From Sphingomonas sp. 3P27F8 (GTDB lineage Bacteria > Pseudomonadota > Alphaproteobacteria > Sphingomonadales > Sphingomonadaceae), in NCBI RefSeq assembly GCF_005502745.1, contig NZ_SCNL01000004.1, positions 124,001 through 188,000 of the forward strand: a stretch of DNA of 64,000 nt, given 5' to 3'. The position numbers were made by a program, and so were the translations under genes. Positions 6,473 to 17,745 of the stretch are shown in pieces. Within the stretch, counting starts at the first letter, position 1. Each line of letters starts with the position of its first letter. The notes beneath the pieces are model-generated. The model did no database searches. It was not told where the DNA came from and was given only the letters and a program-made list of their open reading frames with translations.

Positions 6473-7773
6473 CATTGCGCGAATAACAATACCGGCGTTT
6501 CGAGCAGCTTACGAAGCGCCTGCACATAATTTGCGGCGTCCCATCCGTCCACGACGCGGTGATCACAGCTAATCGACAGATTCATCAGCTTCGCGCGAAC
6601 GATCTCGTCGCCCCGGAAAACCGGGCGCTCGACGATCTTGTTCGGGCCGATGATAGCGACTTCGGGCCTGTTGATAACCGGAGTTGTCGCGATACCACCA
6701 AGCGGGCCAAGACTGGTCACGGTGATCGTTCCGCCACCCAATTCATCAGGCTTCAGCTTGTTCGCCCGCGCGGCCTCCGCAAGACGCCCGATCTCGCTGG
6801 CGAGTTGCCATATATTGCGATCCTGCGCGTCTCGGATGACGGGCACCGTCAGACCGGCATCGGTCTGTGTTGCCATCCCGAGATGCACGCGGCCCGAACG
6901 CGTAACGACTCCGGCCTCATCATCGTACCGCGCGTTGAGCATCGGGAATTCGGGCAATGTGCGACAAATCGCGACGATCAGCAACGGCAGCATCGTCAGC
7001 TTCGGCCGGCTTCCACGCGTTGCATTGAGATCGGCGCGCACCCGCTCGAGCTCGGTTACGTCAATCTCGTCGACATAGGTGAAGTGGGGAATGTGGCGCT
7101 TCGACGCGGCCATGTTCTCGGCGATGCGACGGCGCATCCCGATAACCTTGATCTGCTGGTCGGCGCGCGCGTTTGCGGCGTGCGGCGCGTGATAGCCTTG
7201 CCCTGAGGCATAGCGGAGATAAGCGTCAAGATCGGCGTGGCGGATACGATCCCCCTCGGCCGGCTTAACATGCGACAGATCGATGCCGAGATCGTCCGCG
7301 CGTGCACGCACAGCTGGCGACGCGAGCACATGACGCTGCGTTTCTGCCGACGCAGGCGCAGGCGCCGCGGGCGCGATCTCCTCTTCCGCCAGAGACACCG
7401 AAGCCGGGGCGGTGCTGGAAAGTTCAGGATGCGAAAAGCTTTCGACCGCAACCGGCTCGACCACCGCCGCCCCCGGCGTTTCCGCCGTGATCGCTGCTGC
7501 CGCTTCTTCCTCCGCCTCGCCTTCGCCCTCCATCTCGATCACGACCAGGGTCGCGCCGATCGAGACCTGCTCGCCGACTTCCCCTGCCAACTCCACGACG
7601 GTGCCGGAAACGGGGCTCTCCATTTCCACGGTCGCTTTGTCGGTCATCATGTCCGCGATCTGTTGGTCCTCCTCGACCCGATCACCAACCTTGATATGCC
7701 ACGCCACGATTTCCGCTTCGGAAATCCCCTCGCCGATATCAGGCAACCGAAAGTTGAAACGCGCCATCGTCAT
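6472..7773 (-). CDS. bkdB: Branched-chain 2-oxoacid dehydrogenase E2 (dihydrolipoyl acyltransferase)
   Basis: This 433-residue E2 transfers the acyl group from lipoamide to CoA. Domain order: a lipoyl domain (about 4-80) with Lys46 in TDKATVE as lipoylation site; an Ala/Pro/Glu-rich linker; a peripheral-subunit binding domain (about 150-190, ASPAVRARADDLGIDL); and a catalytic acyltransferase domain ending in DHRVVDG with His at about 405. The single lipoyl domain and the neighbouring two-subunit E1 indicate the branched-chain complex rather than pyruvate dehydrogenase. The ATG at 7773 overlaps the E1-beta stop as TGATG. A second ATG six bases downstream is also possible. Confidence 0.9.
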   Translation of the reverse strand: MTMARFNFRLPDIGEGISEAEIVAWHIKVGDRVEEDQQIADMMTDKATVEMESPVSGTVVELAGEVGEQVSIGATLVVIEMEGEGEAEEEAAAAITAETPGAAVVEPVAVESFSHPELSSTAPASVSLAEEEIAPAAPAPASAETQRHVLASPAVRARADDLGIDLSHVKPAEGDRIRHADLDAYLRYASGQGYHAPHAANARADQQIKVIGMRRRIAENMAASKRHIPHFTYVDEIDVTELERVRADLNATRGSRPKLTMLPLLIVAICRTLPEFPMLNARYDDEAGVVTRSGRVHLGMATQTDAGLTVPVIRDAQDRNIWQLASEIGRLAEAARANKLKPDELGGGTITVTSLGPLGGIATTPVINRPEVAIIGPNKIVERPVFRGDEIVRAKLMNLSISCDHRVVDGWDAANYVQALRKLLETPVLLFAQ

Positions 7774-8836
7774 CAGTCCTTCAGAATCTTTTTGAGCGCC
7801 TGGCTGATCCGCACCGGCCCTGGAAAATAGGCCCACTCCAGACTGTGCGGATAGGGCGTGTCGAACCCGGTGACGCGCTCGATCGGCGCCTCGAGGTGAT
7901 AGAAGCACCGCTCCTGCACCAGTGCGGAAAGTTCCGCGCCGAAGCCGGAAGTTCGCGTCGCCTCGTGAACGATCATGCAGCGTCCGGTTTTCTTCACCGA
8001 CTCCTCGATCGTCTCGATATCGAGCGGCACGAGCGTGCGCAGGTCGATCACCTCCGCATCTACCCCGGCCTCGGCGACAACGGCGAGGCAGACGTGAACC
8101 ATCGTGCCGTAAGCGAGGATCGTGAGCGCCTCGCCCTCGCGCACTATGTTCGCCTTGCCTAGCGGGATGCGGTAATAGCCGCTGGGCACCTCGCTCGCGG
8201 GGTGTTTCGACCAATTTTCGGCCGGGCGATCCCAATGGCCGTTGAACGGGCCGTTGTAGATGCGCTTGGGCTCGAAGAAGATCGTCGGATCATTATCCTC
8301 GATCGCGGCGATCAGCAGCCCCTTGGCATCGTAAGGCGTGGACGGGATCACCGTCTTCAGGCCCGATACGTGAGTGAAGATCCCTTCGGGCGATTGCGAG
8401 TGCGTCTGGCCGCCGAAGATCCCCCCACCAAAGGGCGAGCGCACGGTGAGCGGCGCGATGAATTCGCCATCGGAGCGATAGCGCAGTCGCGCCGCCTCGC
8501 TGACAACCTGATCGAGCGCGGGATAGATATAATCGGCGAACTGGATTTCCGGCACCGGGCGAAGGCCATAGGCACCCATTCCCACCGCGACGCCGATGAT
8601 GCCGCATTCGGTGATCGGCGTATCAAACACGCGCGTCTTGCCGTATTTCTTCTGAAGGCCCGCGGTGGCGCGGAAGACGCCGCCGAAATAGCCCACGTCC
8701 TCCCCCATCACGATCACATTGGGATCGCGCGCCATCATCACGTCCATGGCAGAATTTATCGCCTGGATCATGTTCATGCGGGTGATCTCGCCCGCGTCGG
8801 ACACCGCTTCCGTTTCAATCGTTTCGGACACTGACA

Positions 8837-8837
<1 letters not shown>
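7773..8837 (-). CDS. bkdA2: Branched-chain 2-oxoacid dehydrogenase E1 beta subunit
   Basis: This 354-residue beta subunit completes the thiamine-diphosphate E1 heterotetramer that decarboxylates the 2-oxoacids of Val, Leu and Ile. Conserved segments are GEDVGYFGGVFRAT near residue 45, DTPITECGIIGVAVGMGAYGLRP-like core residues, the SPFGGGIFGGQTHSQSPE loop, and the C-terminal transketolase domain with DLRTLVPLD and FDTPYPH. The start at 8837 overlaps the E1-alpha stop as TGATG. The long open frame further upstream is a by-product of the overlapping gene. Confidence 0.92.
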
Positions 8838-10198
<1,361 letters not shown>

Positions 10199-10282
10199 GG
10201 CGAAAAGCGCGGCATGACCTATTTAAGGGGTTATCCGTCGTGCAGTTGAAGCAAGCTCTCGTGCCGCGTGAGCACGCCGGCG

Positions 10283-10591
10283 TCAGCGTGGTCGCGCGTC
10301 GGGGGCGGCCGCAAGGAGCAGATCGAGCTCATCGATCGCCAGTGGGGCAAGGAACTCGCACCCGATCTCCCCATCGCTGGCCCAGATGATACGCGCGTGG
10401 CGCTGCACCCCGCCCGGCAGACCAATCTTCAGCGTCGTCCCCACCGGCAACGGGATCGACATCCGCGCCCGAATGCCGTTCGACGAGGCATCGACCACCT
10501 CGACGGAAACCGCGACACGCGCGGTGGCGCGGCACTCCGCAGGCGCACGCGGTGCGCGACGGGCATCCTTGGGCTTGGCGAGAGCGGTCAT
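10283..10591 (-). CDS. Single-domain PilZ protein
   Basis: This 102-residue protein is essentially one PilZ domain, the receptor fold for cyclic di-GMP. The N-terminal R-x3-R motif (Arg-Arg-Ala-Pro-Arg, residues 11-15) and the D/N-x-S-x2-G motif (DASSNG, about 34-39) are both present, so ligand binding should be intact. The rest, with IIWASDGEIGCEFLAPL near the end, fits the beta-barrel. Its output partner is unknown. It is a single gene, separated from the upstream Bax-inhibitor gene by a strong terminator. A TTAACCAT motif lies 42 bases before the start. Confidence 0.8.
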   Translation of the reverse strand: MTALAKPKDARRAPRAPAECRATARVAVSVEVVDASSNGIRARMSIPLPVGTTLKIGLPGGVQRHARIIWASDGEIGCEFLAPLAIDELDLLLAAAPDARPR

Positions 10592-10632
10592 CGATCAGTC
10601 CCTGTCTTCCTCTGCCGCAGTCTGCCACCGCG

Positions 10633-10640
10633 ATGGTTAA
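10633..10640 (-). promoter_or_regulatory. Possible CtrA-type half-site upstream of the PilZ gene
   Basis: On the minus strand this reads TTAACCAT, the extended half-site reported for the cell-cycle regulator CtrA in many alphaproteobacteria. It lies 42 bases before the PilZ start and just after the terminator of the preceding gene, where a promoter should be. There is no second TTAA half-site at the usual 7-base spacing, so confidence is low. Confidence 0.3.
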
Positions 10641-10674
10641 CAGATCGTAGCGCCGCAGAAGCGTGACAGACGCG

Positions 10675-10703
10675 AAAAAGGCCCGGCGGATCGTCGCCGG
10701 GCC
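10675..10703 (-). terminator. Rho-independent terminator of the Bax-inhibitor-1 gene
   Basis: A perfect 9-base-pair stem GGCCCGGCG/CGCCGGGCC (10680-10688 with 10695-10703) has a 6-base loop and is followed on the minus strand by TTTTT. It lies 32 bases after the Bax-inhibitor-1 family stop codon. Confidence 0.85.
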
Positions 10704-10734
10704 TTCTCGAACGTTCGGTCTGAGACCGATGGTC

Positions 10735-11481
10735 TCAGTCGCGCTGGCCCATGAAGGACAGCAGGAACTGGAACATGTTGATGAAGTCTAGATAGAGCGA
10801 CAGCGCGCCCATGATCACCGTCTTGCCGATCATGTCGGTGCCGGCGACATAAGCGTACATGCTCTTGATCCGCTGCGTGTCATACGCGGTAAGACCGGCG
10901 AACAGCAGCACGCCGACCGCGCTGATGACCATCGCCATCGCGGGCGACTTGAACCACAGGTTGAGCAGCGACGCGACGATGATGCCGACGACACCCATGA
11001 TGAGGAAGGTGCCGAAGCCCGACAGATCGCGCTTCGTCGTGTAGCCGTAGATGCTCAGCGACAGGAAGGCGACAGCGGTCGCAAAGAAGGTGATCGCGAT
11101 CGACGTGCCCGTATAGACGAGGAAGATCGTGGACATCGACACGCCCATCACGGCGGCGAAGGCCCAGAAGATCAGCTGCGTCGCACCCGTCGACAGGCGG
11201 TTGATACCGAAATTCAGCACCAGCACGAAGGCCAGCGGCGAGAACATCACGAGATATTTCAGGATGCCCGGCGCCATGAAAACCTGTGCCGCGAGGCTGT
11301 CGCGTCCGCCGCTGGCGAACAGCAACGCCACGATCCCGGTCAACAGAACGCCCGAGGCCATATAGTTATAGACCGAGAGCATATAGGACCGGAGACCCGC
11401 GTCATACGCGGCAGCCCGCGTATCGGCGGCGCTCGTCCCGAACGGGGCGGCGGTCGGCCGGGGGTCAGACCAGTTAGCCAT
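10735..11481 (-). CDS. Bax inhibitor-1 / YccA family membrane protein
   Basis: This 248-residue polytopic membrane protein has seven predicted helices spread over residues about 40-245, with a hydrophilic N-terminal tail of about 30 residues. Family landmarks include YMASGVLLTGIVALLF in the first helix, VMGVSMSTIFLVY in the middle, and the C-terminal GALSLYLDFINMFQFLLSFMG. Homologues are ion/proton leak channels or protease-modulating proteins. The ATG at 11481 and a GTG two codons earlier are both possible; AAGGAG upstream suits either. It is transcribed alone and ends in a strong terminator. Confidence 0.85.
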   Translation of the reverse strand: MANWSDPRPTAAPFGTSAADTRAAAYDAGLRSYMLSVYNYMASGVLLTGIVALLFASGGRDSLAAQVFMAPGILKYLVMFSPLAFVLVLNFGINRLSTGATQLIFWAFAAVMGVSMSTIFLVYTGTSIAITFFATAVAFLSLSIYGYTTKRDLSGFGTFLIMGVVGIIVASLLNLWFKSPAMAMVISAVGVLLFAGLTAYDTQRIKSMYAYVAGTDMIGKTVIMGALSLYLDFINMFQFLLSFMGQRD

Positions 11482-11602
11482 TGTCACTTCGCTCCTTTAT
11501 CCCGCAAAGAAATGCGCGGGAATGAGGGAAATATTGCCCGTCCCGCCGCAATTTTCAAGCGAACCGCCCGAAAGCAATCTTTCGTTACAAAGGCATCGTC
11601 GC

Positions 11603-12148
11603 ATGTATCGTCTGTTCGCCGCGCTCCGCCCGCCTGCGTCGATCCGCGCCGCGCTGTCCGCGGTGATGAGCGGCGTGCCTGCCGCGCGCTGGCAGACCGA
11701 TGCACAGCTTCACCTGACGCTGCGTTTCATCGGCGATGTCGATCGTCCGCTGGCGGAGGAGATCGCACACGCACTGTCCGGCGTGTCCGCTTCGATCCCG
11801 GAAGTGCGGCTCGCCGGCGTGGGACAATTCGACAAGCGCGGCCGATCCGATGCGCTATGGGCCGCCATCACTCCTCATGCCGAACTGGCCACGCTGCATC
11901 GCAAGGTCGATCATGCGCTGGTGCGACTGGGGCTGGCACCGGAGCGGCGCGCGTACCTGCCGCATGTCACGCTCGCCCGCCTGCCGCGCAGCGCAGGGCA
12001 TGGCGCAGCGATCGAGCGCTGGCTGGCGACGCATTCGGGGCTCACCAGCGCCCCCTTCACGATGGGCGAGTTGATCCTGTACCAAAGCCGCCTCGGGCAG
12101 GGCGGTGCAAGCTATACGCCGGTCTCGCGCCACCCACTGGGCCGGTAG
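11603..12148 (+). CDS. thpR: RNA 2',3'-cyclic phosphodiesterase (2H family)
   Basis: This is a 181-residue 2H phosphoesterase. The two HxTx motifs that form the active site are HLTLRF (about 37-42) and HVTLAR (about 116-121), at the usual spacing. FAALRPP near the N-terminus and SRLGQGGASYTPV near the C-terminus are family hallmarks. It opens 2',3'-cyclic phosphate ends of RNA and was first known as a 2'-5' RNA ligase. The internal ATG at 11603 gives the usual length; the open frame upstream lies in the Bax-inhibitor promoter region. It is convergent with the RNB gene, five bases apart. Confidence 0.85.
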   Translation: MYRLFAALRPPASIRAALSAVMSGVPAARWQTDAQLHLTLRFIGDVDRPLAEEIAHALSGVSASIPEVRLAGVGQFDKRGRSDALWAAITPHAELATLHRKVDHALVRLGLAPERRAYLPHVTLARLPRSAGHGAAIERWLATHSGLTSAPFTMGELILYQSRLGQGGASYTPVSRHPLGR

Positions 12149-12153
12149 CGCGC

Positions 12154-13539
12154 TCAGCCGATACGCGTGAAACGCAACGCGCGCCGCACGGGATCGGCAT
12201 CATCCAGCCGCACCGAGATCTTCTCACCCGGTTCGCCGGCATCGGTCGCCACGCGCGCCACTACCGGACGGTCGCAGAGCTGGATGCGCGCACCACGTTC
12301 ATCGCGATCCAGGATGATCGCGGCGAACGCCTGCCCCTCCAGACCGTGCAGCGTGACCGCCTCCGCCATGTCGATCACCGCGCGGTCGATCGCGCCGGCG
12401 ACGGAACCGGACCGTGCCATAACCGCGGGCAGCTTGCCGAACGCGACGGTGACGACATCCGGCACGGGCGCTCCGTTCGCGATCGCCAGCGCCGCCTGCA
12501 CGACATAGCGATCCGCCAGTCGCCGCAGCGGGGCGGTCGCATGGGCGTAAGTCGCCGCTACCGCCGCATGCCATGGCACAACGCCGGGTTGGTAGGGCGC
12601 GTAGCTCGCCCCCTCGCCCGCGCGGCGGATGGCGATCATCATCGCCGCCTGCCGCGCGTCATGCCCATCCAGCTCACGCTGGAATTCGCCGAGCGTCGTC
12701 CCCGCCGGCCACACGATCCCCAGCGCCGCCGCAGCGTTGCGCAATCGCCCGATCGCGCGTTCATCCGGCCCTGGCATGACGCGGAACAGCCCGGTGTGAT
12801 GCGCCAGCATCGCATCCGCCACCGCAAGATTGGTCGCGAGCGACATCGCCGCGTTCTGATCCTCCGCCGCCGCGCGCGGCCGGAACCGCAATTGCAGCCG
12901 GCCATCACCGTTCCGCGCAAGTTCCTGCTCCGGCGGATCGACGCGCGTCGCACCGCGCCGATCCTCCGCCGCGCCGACACGTGCGGCGAGATCGGCGAAA
13001 CCGGGAGGCAGATCCGCCGGCCGCACATTCTCATAGGCGAGTTTAGCGCGGCTGCGGATCATCGCGCGCTCCACGCCATCCAGCCGCACGCCGCCGTCCG
13101 GCGCCACACGTACCATGAAGATCACAGCGGGCCGGTCCCCGTTCGGTAGCAGGCTCGCCGCGCCCTCGCCAAGCACCGGCGGATAGAGCGGCGCCTTGCC
13201 GTCAGGGAGATACAGCGATTCCCCACGCAGCCATGCTTCGCCATCGAGCACGCCACCCTCGTCAACGAACCAAGCCACGTCCGCGATCGCATAGCGCAGC
13301 AGCAGATCACTTCCTGCCGGCTCAATCGCGAAAGCCTGATCCAGATCGGTCGAACTCGCCGGATCGAGCGTGACGAACGGAATCGCGGTGCGATCGACAT
13401 GCGCGGCAGGCGCGCGCCTCGCCGCCTCTTCGGCCGCCGCGAGCACCTGCGGCGGAAAGCTTTCGGGAACGTCATATTGCGTGCGGATCGCGGCGAGGCC
13501 CTCGGTCAGCGCGCGATCGGGATCGAGCAACGTCTTCAT
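12154..13539 (-). CDS. Stand-alone RNB-domain ribonuclease
   Basis: This is a 461-residue RNase II/R-type 3'-5' exoribonuclease core. The acidic active site is visible in VTLDPASSTDLDQAF (about 56-70), where Asp residues bind magnesium; the last position of the usual DLDD is Gln, as in other stand-alone RNB proteins. SRAKLAYENV and the HATAPLRRLADR motif near residue 340, which binds RNA, are conserved. It lacks both N-terminal cold-shock domains and a clear C-terminal S1 domain, so it is shorter than RNase R (about 700-800 residues). It is divergent from moeA with about 80 bases between them. Confidence 0.85.
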   Translation of the reverse strand: MKTLLDPDRALTEGLAAIRTQYDVPESFPPQVLAAAEEAARRAPAAHVDRTAIPFVTLDPASSTDLDQAFAIEPAGSDLLLRYAIADVAWFVDEGGVLDGEAWLRGESLYLPDGKAPLYPPVLGEGAASLLPNGDRPAVIFMVRVAPDGGVRLDGVERAMIRSRAKLAYENVRPADLPPGFADLAARVGAAEDRRGATRVDPPEQELARNGDGRLQLRFRPRAAAEDQNAAMSLATNLAVADAMLAHHTGLFRVMPGPDERAIGRLRNAAAALGIVWPAGTTLGEFQRELDGHDARQAAMMIAIRRAGEGASYAPYQPGVVPWHAAVAATYAHATAPLRRLADRYVVQAALAIANGAPVPDVVTVAFGKLPAVMARSGSVAGAIDRAVIDMAEAVTLHGLEGQAFAAIILDRDERGARIQLCDRPVVARVATDAGEPGEKISVRLDDADPVRRALRFTRIG

Positions 13540-13621
13540 CGCGCGCAGATTATCGGCGGCGTCGCGCGCTGTCGATCATCTCGCGGTGGCCCCGGCGGCG
13601 GGGCCATGCAATGAAGGCGGG

Positions 13622-14809
13622 ATGACACATCCTCCCCTTCTGCCGGTGGCCGAAGCGCAGCGGCGGCTGCTCGCGCTAGCTCCCACGATCGATACCGAGC
13701 AACTGGCGGTGATCGAGGCGGCTGGACGCTATCTTCGTGCGCCCGTCGTCGCGCAACGCAGCCAGCCGGCGCAAGACCTGTCCGCGATGGACGGTTATGC
13801 GATCCGCTTCGCGGATATGCCCGGCCCATGGCGAGTGATCGGGGAGAGCGCGGCCGGTCATGGCCATGACGGGGCGATTGATGCCGGAGAGGCGGTGCGC
13901 ATTTTTACCGGCGCACCGATGCCGCCGGGCGCCGATACCGTGCTGGTGCAGGAAGAAGCGGAGCGCGACGGCGCGTTGCTGCGCCTCGCTGGAGAGGGGC
14001 CGCGCTACCGCACGCGGAATGTCCGCGCGCGCGGCCTCGATTTTCACGCGAGCGATGTGCTCGCCACCACCGGCGACCGGCTGACCCCCGCGCGCCTTGC
14101 GCTGATCGCGACCGGCGGCGCACGCACCGTGACAGTCAGTCGCCGCATACGCATCGCGCTGGCCGCCACCGGAGACGAACTGGTCGAGCCGGGCAGCGGC
14201 GGGGGCACTGGCCTGCCGGAATCGAACCGGTTGATGCTTCGTGCGATGCTTGCGGATCTGCCGGTCGAGTTCGTCGATCTCGGCATCCTCCCCGATCGGC
14301 TCGATGTTCTTACCGAAGCGTTCGCCAATGTCCGGGCGGACATGCTCGTCACCACCGGCGGCGCATCGGTGGGCGATCACGATCTTGTCCGACCCGCCCT
14401 GGAGGCGGCCGGCACAGCGATCGATTTCTGGCGGATCGCACTGCGGCCCGGCAAGCCGATGATGGCTGGGCGTCGCGACGACTGCGTGGTCGTCGGCCTA
14501 CCGGGTAACCCGGTGTCGGCCTTCGTCACCGGCATGCTTTTCGTGCGCCCGCTCGCGGCGGCGATCGCGGGCGCGCGCGATCCGTTGCCGCAAACCACGC
14601 GCGCGACGCTCGGCGAGCCCCTGCCGGCCAATAACGAGCGCACGGACTATCTACGTGCGGAACTGCGCGGTGGCCTGCTTTACACCGCCGCGATTCAGGA
14701 CAGCTCGATGCTCGCGACGCTGGCGCGCGCGACCTGCCTGATCCTGCGTGAGCCATATGCTCCGCCCGCGGCAATTGGCGAATCGGCGGAAATCCTGCCG
14801 ATCGCTTGA
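13622..14809 (+). CDS. moeA: Molybdopterin molybdenumtransferase
   Basis: This 395-residue MoeA inserts molybdate into adenylylated molybdopterin at the end of cofactor synthesis. Conserved segments are SAMDGYAI (domain 3 entry), [37 protein letters not shown], the MPT-binding [18 protein letters not shown] and [11 protein letters not shown]. The ATG at 13622 follows GAAGGCGGG and gives the normal family length; the longer open frame would run into the divergent RNB gene. The lexA gene follows after 56 bases but has its own operator. Confidence 0.93.
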   Translation: MTHPPLLPVAEAQRRLLALAPTIDTEQLAVIEAAGRYLRAPVVAQRSQPAQDLSAMDGYAIRFADMPGPWRVIGESAAGHGHDGAIDAGEAVRIFTGAPMPPGADTVLVQEEAERDGALLRLAGEGPRYRTRNVRARGLDFHASDVLATTGDRLTPARLALIATGGARTVTVSRRIRIALAATGDELVEPGSGGGTGLPESNRLMLRAMLADLPVEFVDLGILPDRLDVLTEAFANVRADMLVTTGGASVGDHDLVRPALEAAGTAIDFWRIALRPGKPMMAGRRDDCVVVGLPGNPVSAFVTGMLFVRPLAAAIAGARDPLPQTTRATLGEPLPANNERTDYLRAELRGGLLYTAAIQDSSMLATLARATCLILREPYAPPAAIGESAEILPIA

Positions 14810-14822
14810 CCTCTCCTCGCTT

Positions 14823-14848
14823 GTTCCGTAAAGGTTCCGCGTCTGTTC
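14823..14848 (+). promoter_or_regulatory. Tandem LexA operator with three GTTC half-sites
   Basis: GTTC occurs at 14823-14826, 14834-14837 and 14845-14848, each separated by exactly 7 bases. Alphaproteobacterial LexA binds the direct repeat GTTC-N7-GTTC, so this is a double, overlapping site with an 11-base period. It ends 17 bases before the lexA start codon, consistent with autorepression. Confidence 0.82.
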
Positions 14849-14865
14849 GCCTGCGGAGGATCGCG

Positions 14866-15540
14866 ATGCTTACGAAGAAACAGCATGAGTTGATCTGTTT
14901 CATCCATGATCGCCTCGCCGAAACCGGCGTTTCTCCGTCGTTCGAGGAGATGAAGGATGCACTGGAGCTGAAATCCAAGTCTGGCGTCCATCGGCTTATC
15001 AGCGCGCTTGAGGAACGTGGCTTTCTGCGCCGCCTGCCCAACCGCGCGCGCGCGCTCGAAGTGGTGAAGATGCCTGAACGGATCGAGGCGGCGCAGCGTC
15101 AGCCGTCCGCGGATCAGGCCCAGCCGGCGAAGCGCGCGCTTCCGCAACCAGCGAATGATGTGATCGAAATTCCGCTCCACGGCAGGATCGCGGCGGGCAT
15201 GCCGATCGAGGCGTTCGAGGGTTCGTCATCGCTGCCGGTTCCCGCGGCACTGCTGGGGGCAGGCGAGCATTTCGCGCTCGAGGTGGCGGGCGATTCCATG
15301 GTCGAGGCGGGTATTTTCGATGGCGATTACGCGCTGATCCGCCGCACCGAGACCGCGCGTGACGGCGAGATCGTCGTCGCGCTGATCGACGACAATGAGG
15401 CGACGCTCAAATATTTCCGCCGCGAGGGGGCGATGGTCCGGCTTGATCCGGCCAACCGGAGCTACGATCCGCAGCGTTATTCGCCGGCGCAGGTGCGGGT
15501 GCAGGGCAAGCTTGCGGGACTGTTGCGTCGCTACGATTGA
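14866..15540 (+). CDS. lexA: LexA SOS repressor
   Basis: This 224-residue self-cleaving repressor of the SOS response has an N-terminal winged helix (residues 1-65, [17 protein letters not shown] then [17 protein letters not shown]), a linker, and a C-terminal serine-lysine protease fold. The cleavage bond is Ala110-Gly111 in RIAAGMP, the nucleophile Ser144 in GDSMVEAG and the base Lys182 in TLKYF. The start at 14866 follows GCGGAGGA. The last 134 bases overlap, on the opposite strand, the 3' end of comEC. The recA gene at the right end of the window is its co-protease. Confidence 0.96.
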   Translation: MLTKKQHELICFIHDRLAETGVSPSFEEMKDALELKSKSGVHRLISALEERGFLRRLPNRARALEVVKMPERIEAAQRQPSADQAQPAKRALPQPANDVIEIPLHGRIAAGMPIEAFEGSSSLPVPAALLGAGEHFALEVAGDSMVEAGIFDGDYALIRRTETARDGEIVVALIDDNEATLKYFRREGAMVRLDPANRSYDPQRYSPAQVRVQGKLAGLLRRYD

Positions 15541-17677
15541 GGCGATCGCGCTCGCTGGCACGACGCTCCGGCTTTCGCGGGTAGGCGCCGGCGGAGGTTA
15601 GTGTCCTGGCGGCAATGACCCACGGATGCCGATCGCCCGCAACGTGAACCGTCGCGATCCTTCCGCTTGCAAGGCTGATGGCGATGCCGCCGGTTTTCTC
15701 CAGCATCGGGCGATCCAATAGCAACCATTGCGGCGTGCAGGCGCGCGGCAGGCGACGGTCGCTGACGACGATATCGGCCGCGCGACACGCCGCCACCATC
15801 TGCGCCCACGCCGGCAGATATCCGCTGCGCGTCGCAAGGATGCGCCATCGCCGGCCGCCTGCCATCCTTGTGATCATGCAGGCATCCCGACTGCAGGCGG
15901 CATCCGGCTGCTCCGACAGCGGCAGGGGATCATCCTCCGCGCCGGCATTCTCCGCCAGCATCCCGCGCACATAGTCCCCGGTGCGGTCGCGCAGTATCGC
16001 CAGATCGCCGCGCGCGGTGCGGATCGCCACATGCCGTCCGTCACCGGTAACAAGCAGGTCCGGTGCCGGCGTTGCCAGCGCCCAGCCCGCACCGAGAGTT
16101 AGCGGGATGAAGCCGAGCCGCCGCCATCGCGTCCGCCACAATGCCAGCCACAATCCGCCGACCGCCATCAGCGCATAGGCCGCCCCCGGCATTGCGGGCA
16201 ACGCCGTCACCGAGCCTGGCGCGGCGGCCGTCGTTCGCGCGATCCACAGCAACAACGCGAGCGCCTTTCCGGTCAGCCACCACAGCGGGCCCCCGACCCC
16301 GATCGCGTCGAACAGCAGCGCCAGCGCCTCCAGCGGCATCACAACGAAGGTGGTGAGCGGGATCGCGACGATGTTCGCGAAAGCGCCGTAAATCCCCGCG
16401 CGATGAAAGTGATACACCGCGATGGGCATCAGCGCGAATTCGATCATCAGGCCGGTGAGGAGCAGCGATCCGCCATCGCGCAATATCCGCGCGATCCAGC
16501 CCTCGTCCCGCTTCATGAACCAGCGCCGGGCCATGGGATGCTCGTGCAGGGCGACGATCGTCGTCACCGCCGCGAAAGATAACTGGAAGCTTGGCCCGAC
16601 CAGAGACTCAGGCCAGAACAGTGTCACGACGAACGCGCCCGCCGCAACCAGCCGCAGCGTCACCGCCTCGCGGCCGAGCGCCAGCGCGCCCAGGATCAGG
16701 AGCGCAGCGATACAACTGCGGATCGTCGGCACCTCGCTGCCGGTCAATAATGTGTAGCCGATCGCGGCGCCCGCCCCCACCACGCCCGCCAGCAGCGGCA
16801 CCCGTCCGGTCAACGCGAGGCGGCTACTCAGGGCGAGCAGGCGCGTGGCGAGCAACATCGCGATGCCGACCGCCGCCGTGATATGGAGGCCGCTGACCGA
16901 GAGGAGATGCGCCAGCCCGGAGCGCCGCATCGCCTCCGCGTCGGCATCGCTGATCGCGCCGATATCCCCGGTGGCGAGAGCGGCCGCGATGCCGCCCGCA
17001 CTCCCGTCAAGTTGCGCGTGGATGTGGCTGGACAGGCGAACGCGCAGCCCCTGCCGCGCATCGCCGCCCGACAGGACAGTCACCGGCGCGAACCCGCGCC
17101 CGGTGGCGCCGAGACCATCGAACCACGCGACACGCTGAAAATCATAGGCACCCGGCACCGCCGGCGGCGCTGGCGGCAACAGCCGCGCGCGCATCGACAC
17201 CACCGCACCGGGCGCGATCGCTTCGGGCACGTCCGCCTCGGCGAGATTGATGCGGATACGGGTTGGCGCGGTATCCGGCGCGCGATCCAGCCAGCGGGTC
17301 GGCGTCATCGTAAGCCGGGTCAGTTCGCGCGCTGGCAACGGCTGGACGCGCTCGACCCGCGCTTCGAACCGCACGACCATTGCGCGCGGCAGCACCGGCG
17401 CCGCGGCGCGCTCCGCCCGCCACCAGATCAGCATCATCCCGAGCGCCAACGCCCCACTGGCCACGGCGATGCTCCACGCCAGCCGCCCGCCGCGATGCTG
17501 CGCTACGGCGAACGCCGCCGCCGCAAGAGCCAGGAAAGTCGCCCCGAGCCATGCACGCGGATCAGGCAAGGCGAACCACAGGATTACGCCTGCACCCAGG
17601 AACACCGGCAACCACAGCGCGAGCTGATCGCGCTCGGCCTCCAGCCATTCTTCGATGCCGGAGGTTTGAAGCGTCAT
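15407..17677 (-). CDS. comEC: ComEC/Rec2-type DNA uptake channel
   Basis: This is a 756-residue polytopic membrane protein. It has an N-terminal hydrophobic DUF4131-type region (about 20-200), then the Competence domain with its landmark [10 protein letters not shown] (about 265-275), [11 protein letters not shown] and SFQLSFAAV, and about ten helices. As in other alphaproteobacteria there is no complete metallo-beta-lactamase domain at the C-terminus. The last about 45 residues, rich in Ala, Pro, Arg and Asp, are read from the strand opposite lexA and look like an extension caused by a lost stop codon. I chose the ATG at 17677, before the conserved [11 protein letters not shown]; further starts at 17716 and 17755 would overlap the gltX leader. 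Confidence 0.85.
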   Translation of the reverse strand: MTLQTSGIEEWLEAERDQLALWLPVFLGAGVILWFALPDPRAWLGATFLALAAAAFAVAQHRGGRLAWSIAVASGALALGMMLIWWRAERAAAPVLPRAMVVRFEARVERVQPLPARELTRLTMTPTRWLDRAPDTAPTRIRINLAEADVPEAIAPGAVVSMRARLLPPAPPAVPGAYDFQRVAWFDGLGATGRGFAPVTVLSGGDARQGLRVRLSSHIHAQLDGSAGGIAAALATGDIGAISDADAEAMRRSGLAHLLSVSGLHITAAVGIAMLLATRLLALSSRLALTGRVPLLAGVVGAGAAIGYTLLTGSEVPTIRSCIAALLILGALALGREAVTLRLVAAGAFVVTLFWPESLVGPSFQLSFAAVTTIVALHEHPMARRWFMKRDEGWIARILRDGGSLLLTGLMIEFALMPIAVYHFHRAGIYGAFANIVAIPLTTFVVMPLEALALLFDAIGVGGPLWWLTGKALALLLWIARTTAAAPGSVTALPAMPGAAYALMAVGGLWLALWRTRWRRLGFIPLTLGAGWALATPAPDLLVTGDGRHVAIRTARGDLAILRDRTGDYVRGMLAENAGAEDDPLPLSEQPDAACSRDACMITRMAGGRRWRILATRSGYLPAWAQMVAACRAADIVVSDRRLPRACTPQWLLLDRPMLEKTGGIAISLASGRIATVHVAGDRHPWVIAARTLTSAGAYPRKPERRASERDRLNRSDATVPQACPAPAPAPANNAADRSSGWPDQAGPSPPRGGNI

Positions 17678-17745
17678 CAGGCGCGTGCTAGGGGCGCCCC
17701 CGGGCATCGTTGCCATGTCGTAATTCAGTCTGGGAGCAAGCGCGC

